Shown here in pieces: positions 1 to 6,733 of a stretch of 8,060 nt of DNA. Under the pieces are notes generated by a model. That model ran no database searches and had not been told where the DNA came from. It saw only the letters and a program-made list of their open reading frames with translations. The stretch covers positions 1 to 8,060 of the forward strand of contig JABEVH010000188.1 of the NCBI GenBank assembly GCA_013043915.1, read 5' to 3'. The translations under genes were made by a program, and so were the position numbers. This DNA is from Pseudomonadales bacterium (GTDB lineage: Bacteria > Pseudomonadota > Gammaproteobacteria > Pseudomonadales > Moraxellaceae). How positions within the stretch are numbered: the stretch's first letter is position 1; every line of letters begins with the position of its first letter.

Positions 1-52
1 AATCAGCAAGCCAGATGTAGACGCGTCACGTCTGACGCTTATTCAGGGTTAG
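1..52 (+). CDS. Possible 3' end of the upstream gene (iscR by context only)
   Basis: The window opens inside what may be the tail of a preceding gene. The frame starting at base 2 reads 16 codons (ISKPDVDASRLTLIQG) to a TAG at 50-52. Its codons look ordinary for this genome, with A/C/G-rich first positions and no rare arginine codons. The frame starting at base 1 is also open, to a TAA at 91-93 just before iscS, but it contains two AGA, two TGG and a TGT codon, so I prefer the first. In many gammaproteobacteria the gene here is iscR, the Rrf2-family [2Fe-2S] repressor of the isc operon. The visible residues fall in a poorly conserved C-terminus and do not identify it. The identity is inference from gene order. 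Confidence 0.3.
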   Translation, partial: ISKPDVDASRLTLIQG

Positions 53-96
53 CAAACGTATGGCGTATTGTGCTGTCTGATCGTTGGGAGTAATTC

Positions 97-1320
97 ATGG
101 GTACAAACAAGCCTGTCTATCTGGATTATGCAGCAACTACGCCGGTAGATCCGCGCGTTGCTAAGAAAATGATGGATTGCCTGACGTTAGATGGAAATTT
201 TGGCAATCCTGCCTCGCGCTCCCATATCTATGGCTGGAAGGCTGAAGAAGCCGTGGAGGAGGCTCGTGAGTTGGTGGCGGCTTTGGTCAATGCTGATTCG
301 CGTGAAATCGTGTGGACCTCTGGGGCGACGGAGTCCAATAACCTGGCTATCAAGGGGGCCGCTCACTTTTATCATGGTAAAGGTAAGCATATAGTGACGT
401 CGCGTATTGAGCACAAAGCAGTGCTGGATACCTGTCGTCAGCTTGAGCGTGAAGGTTTTGAAGTGACTTACCTGGATCCTGAGCCGGGCACCGGATTGAT
501 ACATGCCGCCGCCGTCGAGCAGGCCTTGCGCCCTGATACTATCCTGGTATCGCTGATGCTGGTGAACAACGAAATAGGAACCTTGACTGATGTAGCAGGC
601 ATCGGCCAAATGACCCGTGCACGAGGTATACTCTTGCATGTGGATGCGGCTCAGGCTACAGGGAAGGTTGCCATAGATTTGCAGTCCTTGCCTGTTGATT
701 TGATGAGTTTTTCTGCGCATAAGTCCTATGGCCCCAAAGGCGTGGGAGCATTGTATGTGCGCCGTAAGCCGCGTGTTCGCATCGAGGCGCAAATACATGG
801 AGGAGGTCATGAGCGCGGCATGCGTTCAGGAACCCTACCTACCCATCAGATCGTGGGTATGGGTGAAGCCTTCCGTTTGGCGGCACTTGAAATGGAGCCA
901 GAACAGGCACGCCTGCTGGTGTTGCGGCAACGTCTTTGGCAAGGATTGCAGTCGCTGGAACAAGTATTTTTGAACGGGGATCCGCATCAGCGTATAGCAG
1001 GCTTGGCCAATATCAGTTTCAATTTCGTCGAAGGTGAATCTTTGATCATGGCACTCAAGGATATGGCGGTGTCTTCAGGTTCGGCTTGTACGTCGGCCAG
1101 CCTTGAGCCGTCTTATGTGCTGCGCGCTCTGGGGCTTTCTGATGAGTTAGCGCATAGTTCCATACGTTTTAGTCTGGGCAGGTTTACCACTGAGGCTGAT
1201 ATCGATCAGGTGATAGGTCATGTGCAGCACGCCGTGAGTCGCTTGCGTGAGTTGTCTCCTCTCTGGGATATGTACCAAGAAGGCGTTGATTTAAAGTCGG
1301 TTGCATGGGTTGCTCATTGA
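97..1320 (+). CDS. iscS: Cysteine desulfurase IscS
   Basis: A PLP-dependent class V aminotransferase-fold enzyme that converts L-cysteine to L-alanine and holds the sulfur as a persulfide for IscU and for tRNA thiolation. It is a cytosolic homodimer. At 407 aa it is close to the usual ~404. Visible landmarks are the N-terminal VYLDYAATTPVDPRV, the TSGATESNN phosphate-binding segment (about 74-82), His107 in RIEHKAVL, the VDAAQ segment (182-186), the Schiff-base Lys209 in SFSAHKSYGPKG, and the persulfide-carrying Cys331 in SSGSACTSAS. The C-terminus (SPLWDMYQEGVDLKSVAWVAH) matches the IscU-docking tail of group I IscS enzymes, separating it from NifS/SufS. The ATG is chosen for its GGGAG at 86-90, six bases upstream, and for alignment with E. 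coli. The gene heads the visible part of the isc operon, with iscU 18 nt downstream. Confidence 0.97.
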   Translation: MGTNKPVYLDYAATTPVDPRVAKKMMDCLTLDGNFGNPASRSHIYGWKAEEAVEEARELVAALVNADSREIVWTSGATESNNLAIKGAAHFYHGKGKHIVTSRIEHKAVLDTCRQLEREGFEVTYLDPEPGTGLIHAAAVEQALRPDTILVSLMLVNNEIGTLTDVAGIGQMTRARGILLHVDAAQATGKVAIDLQSLPVDLMSFSAHKSYGPKGVGALYVRRKPRVRIEAQIHGGGHERGMRSGTLPTHQIVGMGEAFRLAALEMEPEQARLLVLRQRLWQGLQSLEQVFLNGDPHQRIAGLANISFNFVEGESLIMALKDMAVSSGSACTSASLEPSYVLRALGLSDELAHSSIRFSLGRFTTEADIDQVIGHVQHAVSRLRELSPLWDMYQEGVDLKSVAWVAH

Positions 1321-1338
1321 GTTCGTAGAGGTGTCATC

Positions 1339-1731
1339 ATGGCCTACAGTGAAAAAGTTTTGGATCATTATGAAAATCCCCGCAATGTGGGTAGTCTGGA
1401 AAAGGATGATCTGGCCGTGGGAACGGGTATGGTAGGTGCTCCTGCCTGTGGCGATGTTATGCGCTTGCAGATCAAGGTCAATGGCGAGGGCGTGATTGAA
1501 GATGCCAAGTTCAAGACCTACGGTTGCGGTTCAGCGATTGCTTCTAGCTCGCTGGTAACCGAGTGGGTTAAGGGCAAAACCCTTGATGAGGCGTTAACCA
1601 TTCGCAATACCCATATTGCTGAAGAATTGGCTCTGCCGCCGGTCAAGATACATTGTTCAGTGCTGGCGGAAGATGCTATCAGGGCAGCCGTGGCTGATTA
1701 TCGGCAAAAGCAGCCTGCCGTGGGAGAATAA
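1339..1731 (+). CDS. iscU: Fe-S cluster assembly scaffold IscU
   Basis: The scaffold on which [2Fe-2S] and [4Fe-4S] clusters are built from IscS-derived sulfur before transfer to apo-proteins. It is a small cytosolic protein of 130 aa, the usual length being ~128. The three cluster-ligating cysteines are all present: Cys37 in GAPACGDVM, Cys63 in YGCGSAIAS and Cys106 in IHCSVLAED. Asp39, which tunes cluster lability, is also present. LPPVK at 99-103 is the peptide recognised by the Hsp70 HscA. All these features mark the IscU type rather than SufU or the NifU N-terminus. An AGAGG at 1327-1331 supports the ATG. The iscA GTG begins one base after the stop, so the two are probably translationally coupled. 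Confidence 0.97.
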   Translation: MAYSEKVLDHYENPRNVGSLEKDDLAVGTGMVGAPACGDVMRLQIKVNGEGVIEDAKFKTYGCGSAIASSSLVTEWVKGKTLDEALTIRNTHIAEELALPPVKIHCSVLAEDAIRAAVADYRQKQPAVGE

Positions 1732-1735
1732 CGTG
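1722..1735 (+). promoter_or_regulatory. Ribosome binding site and GTG start deciding iscA
   Basis: GGGAG (1722-1726) lies inside the last codons of iscU, six bases before the GTG at 1733-1735. The iscU stop TAA (1729-1731) sits between them. The longest open frame could start at 1616, but that would place 39 extra residues inside iscU. Starting at the GTG gives exactly the 107-residue length of E. coli IscA and aligns VGISLTEAAA with its N-terminus. Confidence 0.8.
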
Positions 1736-2056
1736 GGGATTAGTTTGACGGAAGCAGCTGCCCGGCATGTGGCAGACTCCTTGGAGGAGCGGGGGCGTGG
1801 CGAGGGCATACGTCTGGGTATTAAAACCAGCGGTTGCTCGGGCTTGGCTTATATTTTGGAGTTTGTTGATGAACGTCAACCTGAGGATCAGAGTTTTGAG
1901 TCTTTTGGTGTTCATGTCATCGTAGACCCCAAAAGTTTGGTATATCTTGACGGTACGGAACTGGACTTTGTTCAGGAAGGGTTGAACTCGGGATTTAAGT
2001 TTAATAACCCGAATAAGACTGGGGAATGTGGTTGTGGTGAAAGTTTTACGGTATAA
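1733..2056 (+). CDS. iscA: A-type Fe-S carrier IscA (GTG start)
   Basis: An A-type carrier of the HesB/IscA family, 107 aa, which binds iron or Fe-S clusters and helps deliver them, particularly [4Fe-4S], to targets. The three conserved ligand cysteines are present: Cys35 in TSGCSGLAY, and Cys99 and Cys101 in GECGCGESFTV at the C-terminus. The central segment VDPKSLVYLDGTELDFV is typical of the family. The start is GTG, one base after the iscU stop. An upstream ATG at 1616 in the same frame lies wholly within iscU and is rejected. The position between iscU and hscB identifies it as IscA rather than the paralogues ErpA or SufA. hscB follows after 14 nt. Confidence 0.95.
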   Translation: MGISLTEAAARHVADSLEERGRGEGIRLGIKTSGCSGLAYILEFVDERQPEDQSFESFGVHVIVDPKSLVYLDGTELDFVQEGLNSGFKFNNPNKTGECGCGESFTV

Positions 2057-2070
2057 GCCTGAGGCGTGGC

Positions 2071-2574
2071 ATGCTCAACTATTTTCACCTTTTTAATCTG
2101 CCTGAAAGTTTTTTCGTAGATGAACAGGCCGTACGGCAAGCCTATCAGAGGCTGCAGGCTCAGCATCATCCTGATCGCCATATTGGATACTCCCCGGAAG
2201 AACAACATCGTGCATTAGCGATGGCATCTGATGTCAACGAAGGCTGGCGGGTACTACGTTCTCCGGTGTTGCGTGCTGGTCATTTATTGGCGTTGAGGGG
2301 AATGGATCAAGGTGAGGTGAGTTTAAGCCCTGAGTTCTTGATGCAGCAGATAGCCTGGCGTGAACAACTAGAAAGCTCTGGGCAGTTAAGGCAGTTGGAA
2401 GCGCTACGGGCACAGTTGCGTCATGAAATGGATCATGAGGCGAGGCAATTTGAGCAGGAGTTGGCGCGTGTGGATGCGCCAAAGGCGCGTTCGGCCCATG
2501 CCCATTTGCAGTTTTTTCACCGTCTTTTGCAAGAAATAGAACAACGTGTCGACCACATGGATGAGGAATCCTGA
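2071..2574 (+). CDS. hscB: Fe-S assembly co-chaperone HscB (J-domain protein)
   Basis: The dedicated J-protein that delivers IscU to HscA and stimulates its ATPase. It is 167 aa (E. coli 171). The N-terminal J-domain (about 1-75) carries the essential HPD motif at residues 33-35 in QAQHHPDRH, with a helix II/III pattern like that of E. coli HscB. The C-terminal three-helix domain (about 85-165) contains the IscU-contact stretch EFLMQQIAWREQLE, whose Leu90, Met91 and Ile94 match the hydrophobic patch known in E. coli. GAGG at 2061-2064 is six bases before the ATG. The stop overlaps the hscA start in a TGATG junction, indicating coupled synthesis of the chaperone pair. Confidence 0.96.
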   Translation: MLNYFHLFNLPESFFVDEQAVRQAYQRLQAQHHPDRHIGYSPEEQHRALAMASDVNEGWRVLRSPVLRAGHLLALRGMDQGEVSLSPEFLMQQIAWREQLESSGQLRQLEALRAQLRHEMDHEARQFEQELARVDAPKARSAHAHLQFFHRLLQEIEQRVDHMDEES

Positions 2575-4421
2575 TGGCATTGCTACAGATTTCTGAGCCG
2601 GGGGCTGCGCGTACGCAGACAGCGGCGCGACGTGCCATCGGTATCGATCTAGGTACCACGCATTCCTTGGTGGCTACGGTCAAGGAGGGGCGTCCCGAGG
2701 TGATTCCCGATGCAGAGGGTGATGTGTTGCTGCCTTCAGTCGTCCATGTCGGGTTAAATGGTATGGAGGTGGGGCAGCCGGCCCTTGCAGCTGCCAGCCA
2801 TGATGCGATTAATGTCATTGCATCGGTTAAAAGACTCATGGGGCGTTCCTTGTCAGAGGTAGAAGGTCAGGGGCGATGGTTGCAGGAACTTCAGGCTCAA
2901 CAGGGGGCGTTAAGACTGAAGACGCGGGTAGGTTGGTTGTCTCCGGTAGAAATATCCTCTGAAATACTCAAAGTGTTGGCTAGGCGTGCTGAACTGGCCA
3001 TGTCCGGTCCTGCAGTGGGTTGTGTGATTACGGTCCCTGCATATTTTGATGATGCCCAGCGTCAAGCCACTCGTGATGCAGCGCGATTGGCAGGATTAAC
3101 CGTTTTGCGGCTGTTGAGTGAACCGACAGCGGCAGCGGTGGCTTATGGCCTGGATCATGGTGCAGAAGGTTTGCATCTGGTTTATGACCTAGGTGGAGGG
3201 ACCCTGGATGTTTCGGTTCTACGGCTGCAGCAAGGTATCTTCGAAGTGTTGGCTACGGCAGGTGATACTTCACTAGGTGGAGATGATATTGATCATGCTC
3301 TGGTAGGTTGGGTGCAGGAGCAGTCGGGTATTGATCAGCTTAACGACGAAGAAGCCTTTGCGCTTCGTATGGCTGCCCGGGCGGCTAAGCATGCTTTATC
3401 TGATCAGGAGGCGGTTTCTTTATCCTTAAGAGCCTGGAGTGGTGAGCTAACGCGAGTGAACTTAGAAGAGATAGCCGCGCCTTGGGTCGATAAAAGCCTG
3501 CGCTGTGTTCGACGAGCCATGCGAGATGCAGGCGTGGAAATTGCCGATATACGTGAAGTGGTCATGGTAGGTGGTTCGACACGTATGCCTTTGGTCAGGC
3601 AGCGTGTTGCGCAATGGCTCGGGCGCCAACCGCTGACTCATCTGGATCCTGACTGTGTGGTTGCTTTGGGCGCAGCCCGTCAAGCCGATGTTCTGGTGGG
3701 TAACAAGCCAGACGTAGAAATGTTACTGTTGGATGTGCTTCCCCTGTCCCTGGGATTGGAAACCATGGGGGGGCTGGTTGAAAAGTTTTTACCACGTAAC
3801 TCCACAATTCCTGCTTCTCGTTCGCAGGAGTTCACGACGTACAGGGATGGCCAGACGGCTATGGCTTTTCATGTGGTGCAAGGTGAGCGGGAAAAGGTTG
3901 AGGATTGTAGATCCCTGGCTCGTTTTGAGTTAAGAGGGTTGCCGGCCAGGGTAGCGGGAGCCTTGAAAGTACGCGTGACATTTCAGGTAGATGCCGATGG
4001 TTTGCTCTCGGTGTCTGCTCAGGACTCTCTGTCAGGTCAGCGAGCAGAGGTTCGCGTCAAGCCATCCTATGGTTTAAGCGAAGAAGAAATTGCTACGATG
4101 TTGCGTGCAGCGTATGAACAAGCTGAACATGACAAACAGGAAAGGCAGCAGATAGAACAGAGGGTGGAGGCAGATCGTTTGCTGGAGGCGGTTGCATCAG
4201 CGTTAGCTGAAGATGGTGAACTATTGTTATCCCCGGATCAAAGGCAGTTGCTTCAAATTCAAATGGAGCAACTGCGGTTAGCTATTTACGATAAGAGCCC
4301 TCAGGTGTTTGCCCTGACCGAACAGCTAAGTGAAGCCAGTCAGGATTTTGCCGCCAGACGTATGGATGCGGGTGTGCGCAGGGCTTTATCCGGGCAAAAT
4401 ATTGAGCAGTTGGAACGTTAA
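2574..4421 (+). CDS. hscA: Fe-S assembly Hsp70 chaperone HscA
   Basis: A specialised Hsp70 that uses ATP to act on IscU, promoting cluster release to acceptors. It is 615 aa (E. coli 616), cytosolic. The N-terminus MALLQISEPG is the HscA signature, absent from DnaK. The nucleotide-binding domain (about 20-385) shows the phosphate-1 motif IDLGTT (24-29), phosphate-2 VYDLGGGTLDVS (203-214) and the adenosine motif VGGSTRMPLV (332-341). The interdomain linker VEMLLLDVLPLSLG precedes the substrate-binding domain (about 395-500) and a helical lid to the end, which closes with DFAARRMDAGVRRAL as in E. coli. His30 follows IDLGTT where DnaK and E. coli HscA have Asn, a mild variation. It has a one-base overlap with hscB; fdx follows 22 nt downstream. 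Confidence 0.97.
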   Translation: MALLQISEPGAARTQTAARRAIGIDLGTTHSLVATVKEGRPEVIPDAEGDVLLPSVVHVGLNGMEVGQPALAAASHDAINVIASVKRLMGRSLSEVEGQGRWLQELQAQQGALRLKTRVGWLSPVEISSEILKVLARRAELAMSGPAVGCVITVPAYFDDAQRQATRDAARLAGLTVLRLLSEPTAAAVAYGLDHGAEGLHLVYDLGGGTLDVSVLRLQQGIFEVLATAGDTSLGGDDIDHALVGWVQEQSGIDQLNDEEAFALRMAARAAKHALSDQEAVSLSLRAWSGELTRVNLEEIAAPWVDKSLRCVRRAMRDAGVEIADIREVVMVGGSTRMPLVRQRVAQWLGRQPLTHLDPDCVVALGAARQADVLVGNKPDVEMLLLDVLPLSLGLETMGGLVEKFLPRNSTIPASRSQEFTTYRDGQTAMAFHVVQGEREKVEDCRSLARFELRGLPARVAGALKVRVTFQVDADGLLSVSAQDSLSGQRAEVRVKPSYGLSEEEIATMLRAAYEQAEHDKQERQQIEQRVEADRLLEAVASALAEDGELLLSPDQRQLLQIQMEQLRLAIYDKSPQVFALTEQLSEASQDFAARRMDAGVRRALSGQNIEQLER

Positions 4422-4443
4422 TCATGATACAGGAGCGCATGGC

Positions 4444-4782
4444 ATGCCGCGGATCATAATTCTTCCCCATCAGGACATTTGTCCTGAGGGAGCCGTGATC
4501 GAAGCGGATGTTGGTGAATCAGTTTGTGATGCCGCATTGCGGCAGCACATAGATATTGAGCATGCCTGTGATAGAGCCTGTGCCTGCACGACTTGTCATG
4601 TCATCGTTCGCGAGGGGGGGGATTCTTTAAGCGACATGGATGATGTCGAGGCTGATTTACTCGATCAAGCCTGGGGGTTAGAGCCTGAATCCCGTTTATC
4701 CTGTCAGGCCAGGATGGGGCATGAGGATCTGGTGGTGGAGATTCCGCGATACAGCATTAACCATGCGAAAGAAGGAAGTTAG
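4444..4782 (+). CDS. fdx: ISC-type [2Fe-2S] ferredoxin
   Basis: An adrenodoxin-like [2Fe-2S] ferredoxin of 112 aa that supplies electrons for cluster assembly on IscU, probably via IscS. The cluster ligands form a CX5CX2CX35C pattern: Cys42, Cys48, Cys51 (HACDRACACTTCH) and Cys87 (LSCQAR). The extra non-ligand Cys46 known in E. coli Fdx is also conserved. The C-terminal LVVEIPRYSINHA is typical of the isc ferredoxin. The ATG at 4444 is chosen because AGGAG lies at 4431-4435 and because MPRIIILPHQ aligns with the E. coli start. An in-frame ATG at 4330 would lie inside hscA, and the ATG at 4439 is out of frame. A run of eight G bases (4614-4621) encodes Glu57-Gly-Gly. Confidence 0.96.
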   Translation: MPRIIILPHQDICPEGAVIEADVGESVCDAALRQHIDIEHACDRACACTTCHVIVREGGDSLSDMDDVEADLLDQAWGLEPESRLSCQARMGHEDLVVEIPRYSINHAKEGS

Positions 4783-4794
4783 GAGGCTCTGCTC

Positions 4795-4992
4795 ATGTTA
4801 TGGACAGACAGTCAGGCAATCGCCTGGGCCTTGCTGGAGCACTATCCCGAGGTAGATCCTGGCAATGTGCGATTTACGGATCTTATGCAATGGGTGCTAA
4901 CCTTGCCAGAGTTTGAGGATAGAGAAGCTCATTGTGGAGAGCGGGTATTAGAAGCCATACAAATGGCCTGGATCGAAGAACGCGAAAATTAG
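4795..4992 (+). CDS. iscX: Fe-S assembly modulator IscX
   Basis: A small acidic protein of 65 aa (E. coli 66) that binds IscS at a site overlapping those for Fdx and CyaY, binds iron weakly, and is thought to tune the rate of cluster formation. The start LWTDSQAIAWAL, the middle VRFTDLMQWV and the end VLEAIQMAWIEE match the IscX (YfhJ) family. Its many Asp/Glu residues fit the iron-binding acidic face. AGGAGG at 4781-4786 overlaps the fdx stop and is the strongest Shine-Dalgarno in the window, eight bases from the ATG. It is the last isc gene; the next gene starts 110 nt on, after a new promoter. Confidence 0.95.
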   Translation: MLWTDSQAIAWALLEHYPEVDPGNVRFTDLMQWVLTLPEFEDREAHCGERVLEAIQMAWIEEREN

Positions 4993-5045
4993 TCTAAAGA
5001 TGGCAAGGTTTTTGATACGGTCATAGGAATTTTCTAAAACCTGCG

Positions 5046-5051
5046 TATAAT
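5046..5051 (+). promoter_or_regulatory. Putative sigma70 promoter for ndk (-10 box)
   Basis: A perfect TATAAT lies in the 110-nt gap between iscX and ndk, 51 bases before the ndk ATG and followed by a GC-rich stretch (CGCC). At 16-18 bases upstream only poor -35 candidates are seen (for example ATAGGA at 5023-5028). A TTGATA at 5012-5017 is too far away for this box, but sits 17 bases from a weaker TAAAAC at 5035-5040. Expected transcription start is about 5057-5060. The promoter would let ndk and the genes behind it be expressed apart from isc. It is inferred from motif and position only. Confidence 0.55.
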
Positions 5052-5102
5052 CGCCACGTCCCGTAAGCCGAAGGCTTCTTGTCCTGTATTTTGGAGATTA
5101 AT

Positions 5103-5534
5103 ATGGCGATTGAACGTGCATTGTCGATCATCAAGCCCGATGCCGTGGGTAAACATGTGATTGGTCAGATTCTGGCCCGGTTTGAACAGCATGGTTTGGC
5201 TATTGTGGCTTGCAAGATGAAGCATTTGTCGCGAGCTGAAGCGGAAGGCTTCTATGCTGAACATGCTGCTCGTTCATTTTTTCCGGATCTGGTCGCGTTC
5301 ATGACTTCTGGCCCTGTCATGATTCAGGTGCTAGAAGGTGAAGATGCTGTGCAACGCCACCGTGATTTGATGGGTGCAACGGATCCTAAGAAGGCTGCAC
5401 CCGGTACATTGCGAGCTGATTTTGCGCAAAGCATTGATGAGAATGCCGTGCATGGCTCTGATTCTACAGTTTCAGCAGCACGTGAAATCAGCTATTTCTT
5501 CAGCGCACTGGAGTTGTGCCCCCGTACGCGCTGA
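5103..5534 (+). CDS. ndk: Nucleoside diphosphate kinase
   Basis: Transfers the gamma phosphate from ATP to NDPs and dNDPs through a phosphohistidine intermediate, balancing nucleotide pools in the cytosol. Its 143 aa equal the E. coli length. The N-terminal AIERALSIIKPDAV, the FMTSGPV segment (about 66-72), the nucleotide-binding LEGEDAVQRHRDLMGAT (78-93) and the catalytic His117 in ENAVHGSDS are all present. It ends in CPRTR as in E. coli. The ATG at 5103 is preferred over one at 5079 because GGAG lies at 5093-5096, six bases away, and MAIER is the family start. It is the first gene of the second group, with its own likely promoter. Confidence 0.97.
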   Translation: MAIERALSIIKPDAVGKHVIGQILARFEQHGLAIVACKMKHLSRAEAEGFYAEHAARSFFPDLVAFMTSGPVMIQVLEGEDAVQRHRDLMGATDPKKAAPGTLRADFAQSIDENAVHGSDSTVSAAREISYFFSALELCPRTR

Positions 5535-5541
5535 AGTCTGG

Positions 5542-5561
5542 GGTCATCTTTCGGGGTGACC
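5542..5561 (+). other. Stem-loop in the ndk-rlmN gap
   Basis: Bases 5542-5549 pair with 5554-5561 to give an eight-pair stem (six Watson-Crick, two G-U in RNA) around a UUCG loop, starting eight bases after the ndk stop. No T-run follows (ATCGACATAA), so it is not a standard rho-independent terminator. It may mark an mRNA 3'-end or processing element, or shape the rlmN leader. The structure is read directly; the role is unknown. Confidence 0.45.
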
Positions 5562-5596
5562 ATCGACATAATTGGTGTAGCAACCGGTCGAACAAA

Positions 5597-6733
5597 ATGA
5601 CTAATATTGAACAAGCTAAGGTCAATCTGTTGGGGATGACCTTGCAAGATCTGGAATCATTTTTTGCCTCCATGGGGCAGGCTCGTTTTCGTGCCTCACA
5701 AGTCATGAAGTGGATACATCAGCGAGGGGTCACGGACTTTGAACTGATGACCAATATTGCCAAAGACCTACGCGTGCAGTTATCTGCGGTGGCTGAAGTG
5801 CGCCCGCCTTCAGTCCTCTATGAGCATACGGCTGCAGACGGAACCCATAAATGGGTGCTGGAGCTTGAGGGTGGGGCGCGTATTGAGACGGTACTCATAC
5901 CGGATGGAGATCGCCGCACACTTTGTGTCTCATCACAAGTGGGCTGTTCGCTGGATTGCAGTTTCTGCTCAACAGGAAAACAGGGTTTTCAGAGGGATTT
6001 GACCACAGCGGAAATCATTGGGCAGGTGTTTATTGCGTGCCGTCGTGATCAGGGTGATGCTCCACGAGCGGTCAGCAATGTGGTTATGATGGGTATGGGA
6101 GAGCCCTTGTTAAATTTTGACGCGGTGGTTCCTGCCATCCATATCATGCTTGATGACTGGGGCTATGGATTGTCCAAACGGAGGGTGACGGTGTCGACTT
6201 CCGGCTTGGTACCCATGATGGATCGCCTAGGAGAAGCGCTTGATGTCGCCCTGGCTGTTTCTCTGCATGCCCCCAATGACGCTTTGCGAAATGAACTGGT
6301 TCCGGTCAACCGCCGCTATCCCTTGCAAGACCTTATGGCTGCCTGCCGCAGGTATTTGCAACGATATCAGGGGCCTGAGGGGGGGCGACGCCGAATTACC
6401 ATGGAATATGTCATGCTGGCCGGAGTTAATGATCAGCCTGAGCATGCGCGACAGCTTCTGCATTTGCTATGTGATGTGCCTAGCAAGATCAATCTGATTC
6501 CATTTAATCCATTCCCTCATGCTCCCTATCAACGATCTTCTCGCGAGGCTGTGCTGACATTTCAGAAAATACTTCAGGATGCCGGGCTGACATGTACCAT
6601 ACGAAGTACTCGCGGTGATGATATCGATGCCGCCTGTGGACAGCTGGTTGGACAGGTACAGGATAGAACACGTCGCTCGCAACGTTGGCAGCAACGGGTT
6701 GCATTACAAGAGATTGTCGGGGGTTCTACATGA
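5597..6733 (+). CDS. rlmN: Dual-specificity RNA methyltransferase RlmN (radical SAM)
   Basis: Makes 2-methyladenosine at A2503 of 23S rRNA and at A37 of some tRNAs by radical SAM chemistry with a [4Fe-4S] cluster. It is 378 aa (E. coli 384). The radical SAM CX3CX2C motif is Cys117, Cys121 and Cys124 in QVGCSLDCSFCSTGKQG. The cysteine that is methylated in catalysis is Cys347 in RGDDIDAACGQL, and Cys110 in TLCVSSQ is also conserved. GMGEPLLNFDAV (about 166-177) is the SAM-binding GEP region. These cysteines exclude a Cfr-like or inactive paralogue on motif grounds only weakly, but length and synteny favour RlmN. No convincing Shine-Dalgarno precedes the ATG. An in-frame ATG at 5516 overlaps ndk and gives a non-family N-terminus. 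The stop overlaps pilW in ATGA. Confidence 0.96.
   Translation: MTNIEQAKVNLLGMTLQDLESFFASMGQARFRASQVMKWIHQRGVTDFELMTNIAKDLRVQLSAVAEVRPPSVLYEHTAADGTHKWVLELEGGARIETVLIPDGDRRTLCVSSQVGCSLDCSFCSTGKQGFQRDLTTAEIIGQVFIACRRDQGDAPRAVSNVVMMGMGEPLLNFDAVVPAIHIMLDDWGYGLSKRRVTVSTSGLVPMMDRLGEALDVALAVSLHAPNDALRNELVPVNRRYPLQDLMAACRRYLQRYQGPEGGRRRITMEYVMLAGVNDQPEHARQLLHLLCDVPSKINLIPFNPFPHAPYQRSSREAVLTFQKILQDAGLTCTIRSTRGDDIDAACGQLVGQVQDRTRRSQRWQQRVALQEIVGGST

Noticed and set aside
187..810. 207-codon open frame on the minus strand opposite iscS
   Set aside because: It lies wholly within the well-conserved iscS, resembles no family I know, and has no ribosome site or neighbouring minus-strand gene. It is a coding shadow.
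2661..2663. HscA His30 in place of Asn after IDLGTT as a sign of altered function
   Set aside because: All other nucleotide-binding motifs and the full length are intact; one substitution at this flanking position is not evidence of changed activity.
2234..2839. 201-codon open frame on the minus strand across the hscB-hscA junction
   Set aside because: It overlaps two clearly identified genes antisense and its translation is low-complexity (Ala, Pro and Thr rich) with no domain signs.
5007..5042. Inverted repeat AGGTTTT / AAAACCT (5006-5012 and 5036-5042) as a terminator after iscX
   Set aside because: The stem is AT-rich, the loop is 23 bases and no T-run follows, so it is unlikely to terminate transcription.
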